The position numbers and the translations under genes were made by a program. A stretch of DNA of 64,000 bases, from contig RHDP01000001.1 of the NCBI GenBank assembly GCA_003725745.1, forward strand, positions 2,139,501 to 2,203,500, read 5' to 3'. The stretch is from Streptomyces sp. I6. GTDB taxonomy: Bacteria; Actinomycetota; Actinomycetes; Streptomycetales; Streptomycetaceae. Under the pieces are notes generated by a model. It made no database searches. It saw only the letters and a program-made list of their open reading frames with translations, and was not told the DNA's origin. Shown here one piece after another: positions 56,954-64,000 of the stretch (its first letter is position 1; each line of letters opens with the position of its first letter).

Positions 56954-57591
56954 GCACCACCGCCCCCGCCCTGGGGACGTTCTCCTTCCGTCCCCTCGAC
57001 CTTTCCCCTACCTCCGGTGGGGAGACCCCACCCCCTACCTCCGGTGGGGAGGCCACCGCGCCTGCCACCGGAGAGCAGGCCCCGAGCGACGCCGAGCTGC
57101 TGCACCGCTGGGTCACCGACCCCAAGGCCGCGTTCTGGATGATGCAGGACGCGAAACTCGAGGACGTCGAGCGCGAGTACATGAGGATCGCCGCGCACGA
57201 GCACCACGACGCGTTCATGGGGCTGCACGACGGCGAGCCTGCCTTTCTGATGGAGCGCTACGACCCCCGCCATGTGGAGCTCGTCGGTCTGTACGAGCCC
57301 GAGCCGGGCGATGTCGGCATGCACTTCCTGGTCGCCCCGACCGGCACCCCGATCCACGGCTTCACCCGGGCCGTGATCACCGCGGTGATGCGGGAGCTGT
57401 TCGCCGACCCGGCGACGCGCCGGGTCGTCGTCGAACCGGACGTCGGCAACAAGGCCGTGCACGCGCTCAACGAGGCGGTCGGCTTCGTGCCCGAGCGGGA
57501 GATACAGAAGCCCGAGAAGAAGGCGCTGCTGAGCTTCTGCACGCGTGAGCGGTTCGAGGCGGCCACCGGTGGCGCGGAGGTGCCGCGATGA
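56950..57591 (+). CDS. desC: N-hydroxycadaverine acyltransferase
   Basis: 213 residues. GNAT/IucB-type acyltransferase that adds acetyl or succinyl to N-hydroxycadaverine: [80 protein letters not shown]. The N-terminal region contains an in-frame 27-bp-period repeat ([15 protein letters not shown]; 57005-57051) that looks like a recent insertion ahead of the catalytic domain. Start and stop overlap desB and desD. Confidence 0.95.
   Translation: MSTTAPALGTFSFRPLDLSPTSGGETPPPTSGGEATAPATGEQAPSDAELLHRWVTDPKAAFWMMQDAKLEDVEREYMRIAAHEHHDAFMGLHDGEPAFLMERYDPRHVELVGLYEPEPGDVGMHFLVAPTGTPIHGFTRAVITAVMRELFADPATRRVVVEPDVGNKAVHALNEAVGFVPEREIQKPEKKALLSFCTRERFEAATGGAEVPR
57005..57051 (+). repeat. Direct repeat inserted in desC
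   Basis: CCCCTACCTCCGGTGGGGAG occurs twice, at 57005-57024 and 57032-57051, identical and in frame. Each copy contains the palindrome-like CTCCGGTGGGGAG. Adds about 16 residues of Thr/Ser/Gly/Pro before the conserved part of the enzyme. Confidence 0.92.
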
Positions 57592-59369
57592 CCACGGCGA
57601 TCGACAGCGTCTCCCACCTCACCCCGGAGCTGTGGGCCGAGGCCAACCGGCAGCTGGTCCGCAAGGGTCTCGCCGAGTTCTCCCACGAGCGGCTGCTCGC
57701 GCCGAGGGACCTCGGGGGCGGCCGCTGGGCCGTGCTCGGCGACGACGGCAGGACCGAGTACCGGTTCACCGCCGGGCGGCTGGCACTCGACCACTGGCAG
57801 GTCGAGGCGGGCTCCGTGACCCGACACCGCGACGGCGCCGAACTCCCGCTGGACGCGCTGGAGTTCTTCACCGAGCTGCGCGGCGCGCTCGGCCTGTCCG
57901 ACGAGATCCTGCCGGTGTACCTCGAGGAGATCTCCTCCACCCTGTCCGGCACGGCGTACAAGCTCGCCAAGCCCGAGGTGTCCGCGGCCGAACTCGGCCG
58001 CGCAGGGTTCCAGGACATCGAGACCGGGATGACCGAGGGCCACCCCTGCTTCGTCGCCAACAACGGACGGCTCGGCTTCGGCATCCACGAGTACCACCGG
58101 TACGCGCCGGAGGCCGCGTCCCCGGTCCGGCTGCTGTGGGTCGCCGCCCACCGCTCCCGTGCCGCGTTCACCTCCTGCACGGACCTCGGCTACGAGAACC
58201 TGATGCGGGCCGAGCTGGGCCAGGCGGCGCTCGACCGGTTCGACGCCCGGCTGCGCGGTCTCGGGCTGGACCCGGCGGACTATCTGCTGATGCCCGTCCA
58301 CCCCTGGCAGTGGTGGAACAAGCTCTCCGTCACCTTCGCCGCCGAGGTGGCCCGGCGGCGACTGGTCCTGCTCGGCGAGGGCGACGACGAGTACCTCGCC
58401 CAGCAGTCGATCCGCACCTTCTTCAACACCAGCGACCCGTCGAAGCACTATGTGAAGACGGCCATGTCCGTGATCAACATGGGCTTCATGCGAGGGCTTT
58501 CCGCCGCGTACATGGAGGCCACGCCCGCCATCAACGACTGGCTGGCCGGGCTGATCGCCGGCGACGAGGTGCTGACGAAGGCGCGCTTCTCGATCATCCG
58601 CGAGCGGGCCGCGGTCGGGTACCGGCACCTGGAGTACGAGGCCGCGACGGACCGCTTCTCCCCCTACCGGAAGATGCTGGCCGCGCTCTGGCGCGAAAGC
58701 CCGGTGCCCACCCTTCGGGACGGGGAGCGGCTGGCGACGATGGCCGCACTGCTGCACACCGACCGCTCCGGGAAGTCCTTCGCCGGTGCGCTGATCACCG
58801 GGTCGGGCCTGGCGCCCGAGCAGTGGCTGCGCCGCTATCTGGACGCCTACCTGCTGCCGGTGCTGCACTGCTTCTACGCGTACGACCTGGTCTACATGCC
58901 GCACGGGGAGAACGTCATCCTGGTGCTCGGCGAGGACGGCGCGGTGAACCGCGCGATCTTCAAGGACATCGCCGAGGAGATCTGCGTGATGGACCCGGAC
59001 GCGGTCCTTCCGCCCGCGGTCGAACGGGTGCGCGCCGAGGTACCCGAGGACATGAAGCTGCTGTCGGTCTTCACCGACGTCTTCGACTGCTTCTTCCGGT
59101 TTCTCTCGGCGGCGCTGGTCACCGAGGGCGTGCTGGACGAGGACGCGTTCTGGCGGACGGTCGCCGAGTGCGTCACCGGATACCAGGAGTCGATGCCGCA
59201 CCTGGAGGAGAAGTTCGCCCGGTACGACATGTTCGCCCCGGAGTTCGCGCTGTCCTGCCTGAACCGGCTCCAGCTGCGCGACAACAAGCAGATGGTGGAC
59301 CTGGCCGACCCGTCGGGCGCCCTCCAGCTGGTGGGTGACCTGGAGAACCCGATCGCGCGGTTCCGGTAG
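57588..59369 (+). CDS. desD: Desferrioxamine synthetase (NIS family)
   Basis: 593 residues. IucA/IucC-type ATP-dependent ligase that couples and cyclises N-hydroxy-N-succinylcadaverine units. Motifs: LSGTAYKLAKPEVSAAELGR, MTEGHPCFVANNGRLGFGIH, YLLMPVHPWQWWNKLSVTFA, QQSIRTFFNTSDPSKHYVKT, YDLVYMPHGENVILVLGEDG and the C-terminal FRFLSAALV. The ATG overlaps the desC stop. Full length, no frame problem. The operon ends at a strong hairpin. Confidence 0.96.
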   Translation: MTTAIDSVSHLTPELWAEANRQLVRKGLAEFSHERLLAPRDLGGGRWAVLGDDGRTEYRFTAGRLALDHWQVEAGSVTRHRDGAELPLDALEFFTELRGALGLSDEILPVYLEEISSTLSGTAYKLAKPEVSAAELGRAGFQDIETGMTEGHPCFVANNGRLGFGIHEYHRYAPEAASPVRLLWVAAHRSRAAFTSCTDLGYENLMRAELGQAALDRFDARLRGLGLDPADYLLMPVHPWQWWNKLSVTFAAEVARRRLVLLGEGDDEYLAQQSIRTFFNTSDPSKHYVKTAMSVINMGFMRGLSAAYMEATPAINDWLAGLIAGDEVLTKARFSIIRERAAVGYRHLEYEAATDRFSPYRKMLAALWRESPVPTLRDGERLATMAALLHTDRSGKSFAGALITGSGLAPEQWLRRYLDAYLLPVLHCFYAYDLVYMPHGENVILVLGEDGAVNRAIFKDIAEEICVMDPDAVLPPAVERVRAEVPEDMKLLSVFTDVFDCFFRFLSAALVTEGVLDEDAFWRTVAECVTGYQESMPHLEEKFARYDMFAPEFALSCLNRLQLRDNKQMVDLADPSGALQLVGDLENPIARFR

Positions 59370-59392
59370 CCCTCGCGGGCCCAAGACCGGGC

Positions 59393-59429
59393 GGGCGCCC
59401 TGCGGAGTACGGCCCTCCGCGGGGCGCCC
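59393..59429 (+). terminator. Terminator of the des operon
   Basis: Fifteen-base-pair stem with one G-U pair (left arm GGGCGCCCTGCGGAG, seven-base loop, complementary right arm ending GGGGCGCCC) 24 bp after the desD stop. Confidence 0.8.
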
Positions 59430-59990
59430 GCTCCCCGGCGGCCCGTCCGCGTGCCCGGTGTTCCACGGCGACGCCGACGACCGTCTCCCCGCGGACGCGG
59501 AAGCGGGTCGCCGAGGATCTCGCCAAGGGGGCGGGCCCACGTCCGGCCCGAGGCGTGCCCCACTCCGGCCCGGGGCGGCCCCACGTCCGGCCCGGAGTGG
59601 GGCACGCCGGGCCCGGGGTGGGGCACTGCGGCTTCGTGGACCACGAGGGCTGGGTGGAGTTCCCGACGCCCGCCGCCCGACGCCCGAGGCGGACCCGGCC
59701 CGCGTGGCCGCAGGGACCGGGCGGTGACCGGCACCCCGTCGGATCGCCCTTCGCCGCCCCGCGGCTGCCGGAGCACGGCGAGCCGCACCGGGCGGGTACA
59801 CCGGCCGGTGGACAGCGCTCCAAGCCCGGCGGGCCGTCCTCACACGCATCCGAGCGGCACACGGAGCGACCCCGCAGAACAGGTGCCGGCACCGGCGCCG
59901 GCACCGGCTGTAACCGTGATCACGCGCGTTCATGCCCGAAAACGGGCAGGAATCTTGCGTTCCACCCCGGCGGCACCCCAATATCTACGG
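59430..59990. other. GC-rich spacer with dispersed repeats
   Basis: Between desD and the next gene. 59540-59630 holds several inverted and direct copies of CCCACGTCCGGCCCG and CCGGAGTGGGGCAC-type units. Short open frames have no family signature. A (GGCACC)n-like tract (ACCGGCGCCGGCACCGG) lies near 59890. Confidence 0.55.
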
Positions 59991-60266
59991 GTGCTCGAAC
60001 GCCGTACGTCGCATGACGACCTCATCGACCATCTGGTGCGCAGCACCGCGCTCCGGCGCGGTGAGGCGGCCCGGGTGGTGCTGGACGTGCTGGCGTTCTT
60101 CGACGAGACGACCGAGGAGTTCGTCCGCCGCCGCCACCGGGAACTGCAGGCCGGCGGTGGCGTGAACACGGAGATCTTCGAGCGGATCGCTGCCGAGCTG
60201 CCGCACCGCGCGGTGGCTCCCCCGGAACTCTCGCTCCGGCAGCTGCGCCGCATCGTCTACGGCTGA
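59991..60266 (+). CDS. Conserved small protein upstream of glmS
   Basis: 91 residues from the GTG at 59991, chosen because similarity-like, regular helical sequence begins there: LERRTSHDDLIDHLVRSTAL, RRGEAARVVLDVLAFFDETT, EEFVRRRHRELQAGGGVNTE, ending LSLRQLRRIVYG. No ribosome site is visible. It is acidic/basic alternating, soluble, without a family I can name. It lies 89 bp before glmS on the same strand and may be co-expressed. Confidence 0.65.
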   Translation: MLERRTSHDDLIDHLVRSTALRRGEAARVVLDVLAFFDETTEEFVRRRHRELQAGGGVNTEIFERIAAELPHRAVAPPELSLRQLRRIVYG

Positions 60267-60355
60267 GCCGCCGGGGAGACCGCGTGCGCCGCGCACCCCG
60301 CGTGCGGCGAGGCCGGGCACACACACAGGAACGTCGTTGGAGGGGCAGAGACTCT

Positions 60356-62173
60356 ATGTGCGGAATCGTCGGTTACATCGGGAAGCGCGACGTCGCGCCG
60401 CTGCTGCTGGAGGGGCTGGCACGGCTGGAGTACCGGGGCTACGACTCCGCGGGCATGGTCATCACCAGCCCCAAGAGCACCGGCCTGAGGATGGTCAAGG
60501 CCAAGGGGCGGGTCCGCGACCTGGAGGCCCGCGTCCCCAAGCGCTTCGCCGGCACCACCGGCATCGCCCACACCCGCTGGGCCACGCACGGCGCTCCCAG
60601 CGACCACAACGCGCACCCCCACATGGACCCCGAGGACAAGGTCGCGGTGGTCCACAACGGCATCGTCGACAACGCGTCCGAGCTGCGCGCCAAGCTGGAG
60701 GCCGACGGCGTCGTCTTCGCCTCCGAGACCGACACCGAGGTCCTCACCCACCTGATCGCCCGCTCCCAGGCCGAGTCCCTGGAGGAGAAGGTCCGCGAGG
60801 CACTGAAGGTCGTCGAGGGCACCTACGGCATCGCCGTGATGCACGCCGACTTCAGCGACCGCATCGTCGTCGCCCGCAACGGCTCCCCCGTCGTCCTCGG
60901 CGTCGGCGAGAAGGAGATGTTCGTCGCCTCCGACGTCGCCGCGCTGGTCGCCCACACGCGCCAGGTCGTCACCCTCAACGACGGCGAGATGGCCACCCTG
61001 AAGGCCGACGACTTCCGCACGTACACGACCACGGGCACGCGGACCACCGCCACGCCCGAGACGGTCGAATGGGAGGCAGCCTCGTACGACATGGGCGGCC
61101 ACGACACCTACATGCACAAGGAGATCTCGGAGCAGGCCGACGCCGTGGACCGCGTGCTGCGCGGCCGGATCGACGACCGGTTCTCCACGGTGCACCTGGG
61201 CGGCCTGAACCTGGACGCGCGCGAGGCCCGCGGCATCCGCCGGGTGAAGATCCTCGGCTGCGGCACCTCGTACCACGCGGGACTGATCGGCGCCGGGCTC
61301 ATCGAGTCCCTGGCCCGCGTCCCCGCCGACTCCGAGCCGGCCTCCGAGTTCCGCTACCGCAACCCGGTCGTGGACCCCGACACCCTCTACATCGCCGTCT
61401 CACAGTCCGGTGAGACCTACGACGTGCTCGCGGCCGTCCAGGAACTCAAGCGCAAGGGCGCCCGCGTCCTCGGCGTCGTGAACGTGGTCGGCTCCGCGAT
61501 CGCCCGGGAGACGGACGGCGGCGTGTACGTGCACGCGGGACCGGAGGTCTGCGTCGTCTCCACCAAGTGCTTCACCAACACGGTCGTCGCCTTCGCGCTG
61601 CTCGCGCTGCACCTGGGCCGGATCCGCGACCTGTCCGTCGCCGACGGCAAGCGGATCATCGAGGGCCTGCGCCGGCTGCCCGCCCAGATCTCCGAGATCC
61701 TCGAGTCCGAGGACGAGATCAGGAAGCTGGCGGACGAGTACGCCGACGCCAAGTCGATGATGTTCATCGGCCGGGTCCGCGGCTATCCGGTGGCGCTCGA
61801 GGCCTCCCTGAAGCTCAAGGAGATCTCCTACATCCACGCCGAGGCCTACCCGGCCTCCGAGCTGAAGCACGGCCCGCTGGCGCTGATCGAGCCGGCGCTG
61901 CCGACGGTCGCGATCGTCCCGGACGACGAGCTGCTGGAGAAGAACCGCGCCGCGCTGGAGGAGATCAAGGCCCGCAGCGGCCGGATCCTCGCGGTCGCCC
62001 ACCAGGAGCAGGAGAAGGCCGACCACACGATCCTCGTCCCCAAGAACGAGGACGAGCTGGACCCGATCCTCATGGGCATCCCGCTCCAGCTCTTCGCGTA
62101 CCACACGGCCCTTGCCCTCGGCCGGGACATCGACAAGCCGCGCAACCTGGCCAAGTCGGTCACCGTGGAGTAG
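60356..62173 (+). CDS. glmS: Glutamine--fructose-6-phosphate aminotransferase
   Basis: 605 residues from the ATG at 60356 (GGAGGGG upstream). The N-terminal nucleophile after Met removal is Cys (MCGIVGYIG). Glutaminase domain: LARLEYRGYDSAGM, HTRWATHGAPSDHNAHPH; two SIS domains: GCGTSYHAGLIGAGLIES, SQSGETYDVLAAVQELKRKG; C-terminal signature DKPRNLAKSVTVE. Makes glucosamine-6-phosphate for cell wall and aminosugars. Streptomyces often has two copies; by recalled synteny this is the second, next to the des locus. Followed by a strong terminator. Confidence 0.96.
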   Translation: MCGIVGYIGKRDVAPLLLEGLARLEYRGYDSAGMVITSPKSTGLRMVKAKGRVRDLEARVPKRFAGTTGIAHTRWATHGAPSDHNAHPHMDPEDKVAVVHNGIVDNASELRAKLEADGVVFASETDTEVLTHLIARSQAESLEEKVREALKVVEGTYGIAVMHADFSDRIVVARNGSPVVLGVGEKEMFVASDVAALVAHTRQVVTLNDGEMATLKADDFRTYTTTGTRTTATPETVEWEAASYDMGGHDTYMHKEISEQADAVDRVLRGRIDDRFSTVHLGGLNLDAREARGIRRVKILGCGTSYHAGLIGAGLIESLARVPADSEPASEFRYRNPVVDPDTLYIAVSQSGETYDVLAAVQELKRKGARVLGVVNVVGSAIARETDGGVYVHAGPEVCVVSTKCFTNTVVAFALLALHLGRIRDLSVADGKRIIEGLRRLPAQISEILESEDEIRKLADEYADAKSMMFIGRVRGYPVALEASLKLKEISYIHAEAYPASELKHGPLALIEPALPTVAIVPDDELLEKNRAALEEIKARSGRILAVAHQEQEKADHTILVPKNEDELDPILMGIPLQLFAYHTALALGRDIDKPRNLAKSVTVE

Positions 62174-62211
62174 CTCCCGCCCGGCCCCGCCTTGGACCCG
62201 CCCCGGCGGAC

Positions 62212-62255
62212 GGCGACCCCCTTGCGCACGCCACCAGTGCCGCAAGGGGGTCGCC
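62212..62255 (+). terminator. Terminator of glmS
   Basis: Perfect 15-bp stem (GGCGACCCCCTTGCG at 62212-62226 with 62241-62255), 14-base loop, followed by TCTTT. Also usable by the convergent transporter gene. Confidence 0.9.
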
Positions 62256-62300
62256 TCTTTCGCCACCGGCGCCCTACGGCCCACGCCGGCGACCCGCCGC

Positions 62301-62870
62301 TCAACCGGTGGCCGTCACACCCCGGCCCGCGGCTCGCCCGGTGAAGGTGGGCCAGTGCGCCAGCGTCGCGGTGGCGCCGTACCAGGCCGCGAGGCCCGCG
62401 AGCGCCCCGGCCCAGCCGCCGGCCTTGGCCAGCCCGTCGTTCCCGGCGAACGAGGCGATCGCCAGGAGCAGCATCGACACGCACAGCAGTCCGTACACGC
62501 CCTGGCCGAGGATGCCGGAACCGGACGCACCCAGGGTGAGGGTGAGCGCCAGGAGCGCGAAGAGGAGCATGAACAGCCCGGCGGCCTCCGCCGAGACCTC
62601 GGCGCCGGCGCCCATGCCCCAGGTGAACCAGAAGGCGCCGAGGCCCGCGAAGGCCGTACCCGCGCCGCCGTCGCCCGCCCGGAACCCGAGCATCCCGACG
62701 ACGAACAGTGCGACCCCGCCCACCCAGGTGGCGAGGGCTGCGGCGTCGGACGCCGCGACATTGTCGATCACACCGGTGTTGCCGACCCCGAAAGCCAGCA
62801 GCGTCAGACCCAGTGCGAGGTGGCCGAGAGTAGTTGTCGTGGCGCTTCCCGCGGAGACGTCCTTGTCCAC
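62301..62870 (-). CDS. GPR1/FUN34/YaaH-type acetate/succinate transporter family protein
   Basis: 189 residues, six hydrophobic segments. Typical pieces: TTTTLGHLALGLTLLAFGVG, LATWVGGVALFVVGMLGFRA, TAFAGLGAFWFTWGMGAGAE and LGASGSGILGQGVYGLLCVS. The family moves acetate, succinate or ammonia across the membrane. Single gene, convergent with glmS. Substrate not determined. Confidence 0.88.
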   Translation of the reverse strand: MDKDVSAGSATTTTLGHLALGLTLLAFGVGNTGVIDNVAASDAAALATWVGGVALFVVGMLGFRAGDGGAGTAFAGLGAFWFTWGMGAGAEVSAEAAGLFMLLFALLALTLTLGASGSGILGQGVYGLLCVSMLLLAIASFAGNDGLAKAGGWAGALAGLAAWYGATATLAHWPTFTGRAAGRGVTATG

Positions 62871-63045
62871 GGCGGGCTCCCTTCGTGCGCGTGTGGTGCT
62901 GGTTCCCAGCCACCCTTATCTACCCTTCACAAGCGCACAATCCACCCCGTACGGGCGAGTAGTCATGACGGTCGTCAAAAAGTTACCAACAGGCCCCGAC
63001 CTGGGAGAACGATGGTACGAAAGGGACTCGTGCGCCCTCTGAGCG

Positions 63046-63567
63046 CTAGGGGATGACGACGACGGGACGCTGCGCACGGCGGGCCAGCCGTCCGGCGACC
63101 GAGCCGAAAATGCGCCCCACGATGCCGTGGGTGGAGCCGACCACGATGGCGTCCGCCGAATACTCCCGGCCGACTTCCTCGAGTTCGTTGCAGATGTCGC
63201 CGCCGCGCTCGACGAGGATCCACGGCACCTCGGAGAGGTAGTCCGCACAGGCGAGTTCGAGTCCCAGCACCTCGGTGCGGTGGTCCGGGACATCGACGAA
63301 GACGGGCGGTTCGCAGCCCGCCCACACCGTGGTGGGAAGGCGGTTGGCGACATGCACGATGATCAGGCCGGAGCCGGAACGACTGGCCATGCCGATCGCA
63401 TAGGCCAGCGCCCGCTCACTGGAGGTCGATCCGTCGAAGCCGACCACGACACCGTGCCGGAAGGCGGGATCGCAGGAACGGCGCGACTGTTCCGCCGCCT
63501 GCAGATCCGACAGGGGGTCGGCGACCTGCTTGCGGTCCGCGGGTTCGGGAGTTTCGTGACCGGCCAT
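63046..63567 (-). CDS. Universal stress protein (UspA family)
   Basis: 173 residues. N-terminal HGVVVGFDGSTSSERALAYA and C-terminal ATP-binding pattern VGSTHGIVGRIFGSVAGRLA followed by RPVVVIP, the Gly-x2-Gly-x9-Gly-Ser set of nucleotide-binding Usp proteins. One domain with a 40-residue charged N-terminal extension. Cytosolic stress or dormancy protein; ligand and trigger unknown. Confidence 0.93.
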   Translation of the reverse strand: MAGHETPEPADRKQVADPLSDLQAAEQSRRSCDPAFRHGVVVGFDGSTSSERALAYAIGMASRSGSGLIIVHVANRLPTTVWAGCEPPVFVDVPDHRTEVLGLELACADYLSEVPWILVERGGDICNELEEVGREYSADAIVVGSTHGIVGRIFGSVAGRLARRAQRPVVVIP

Positions 63568-64000
63568 CGGTTGTCTCGGCGTTCAGATCCTCATGGGAGG
63601 GTGATGGTTGGTGGCGGAGCTCTGTCCGGGAATCATCTTCCCCACCCCATACCCCCAAGGGTACGGCGCCACTCCTTGCCTGCCCAGAGCTCGTCCTCGC
63701 CCGCCCAGAACTCGCGTGTCCGCTCCCGGCGAGCCAAGAAACATACGTCCCAGGGAGCATGCACGAGCACGCTCCGTATGGCAATGGCGCCTGCACCGTA
63801 CAGGCTTCGCCCGGGAGACCCGCCGGCCCCTCCGCGGGCCGCGCCTCCGCGGGTCGCGGGTTCCCGGCGGCGGCACAGAGCCGGAGAAGGGCGGCATCCC
63901 CGGGAACCGCCGCAGAAGGCGACGCGGCAGTGACCGGGCGGCGGCGCTCCTCGTTGACCTGTCGGCGGTCTACCGGTGGTCTGTCGGCACTCGCACCGGC
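63568..64000. other. Window-end intergenic DNA
   Basis: No coding signature on either strand. If synteny with S. coelicolor holds as I recall it, the next gene beyond the window would be adpA, whose upstream region is long and heavily regulated; this cannot be verified from the sequence given. Confidence 0.4.

Noticed and set aside
58000-59981. Large minus-strand frame beneath desC-desD and the downstream spacer
   Set aside because: It is antisense to well-conserved siderophore genes and shows only the typical Arg/Gly/Val bias of high-GC shadows.

Overview
The window reads as chromosomal DNA of a Streptomyces species: very high GC, strong third-position GC in the genes, GTG/TTG starts, actinobacterial families throughout (XRE-DUF397 pairs, DUF5988, DUF6183, ALF-repeat toxins) and a desferrioxamine locus. 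From memory of S. coelicolor gene order, the skeleton (agmatinase, acyl-CoA dehydrogenase, TetR, acyl-CoA carboxylase, HMG-CoA lyase, acyl-CoA dehydrogenase, desEF/desABCD, second glmS) matches the SCO2770-SCO2790 stretch. That synteny was not checked computationally.

Layout. 1-5.3 kb: a guanidino-compound operon on the minus strand (transporter, agmatinase-type hydrolase, TPP enzyme), divergent from a PucR regulator. 5.3-14.6 kb: a small polyketide locus with a stand-alone ketosynthase, an iterative-type KS-AT-DH-ER-KR-ACP synthase and a DUF5988 protein, behind an AT-rich promoter with a perfect palindrome. 14.6-29.3 kb: a transposon graveyard (IS630, ISAs1, two IS5, IS1380, IS3/IS30 mosaic, gene fragments) that surrounds an intact 1,354-codon polymorphic toxin (ALF repeats, HINT, C-terminal toxin) and a probable immunity gene. 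30-37 kb: two secreted proteins, one of them a catalytically dead trypsin-like protein with lectin and FG-GAP modules, then remnants of defence genes (HsdR-like, AAA ATPase) around an XRE-DUF397 pair.

37.3-39.3 kb: acyl-CoA dehydrogenase and thioesterase. 39.6-42.7 kb: an FAD oxidoreductase and a PLP alpha-oxoamine synthase that could belong functionally with the polyketide locus. 43-50.6 kb: a phosphatase-like gene, then a TetR regulator divergent from a leucine/isovalerate catabolism operon (carboxylase beta and alpha subunits, HMG-CoA lyase, acyl-CoA dehydrogenase). 50.6-51.9 kb: a 5'-truncated carboxylase gene with an epsilon subunit. 52-59.4 kb: the complete desferrioxamine set desE-desF and desABCD, with two iron boxes. 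60-63.6 kb: small conserved protein, glmS, acetate-transporter family protein, universal stress protein.

Two features pervade the window. At least a dozen genes that should be intact carry a one-base deletion, nearly always in a C or G run, which looks like a sequencing/assembly error rather than decay. Short tandem repeats are also unusually common, both between genes and in frame inside genes (PucR, PKS, oxoamine synthase, carboxylase alpha subunit, DesC).
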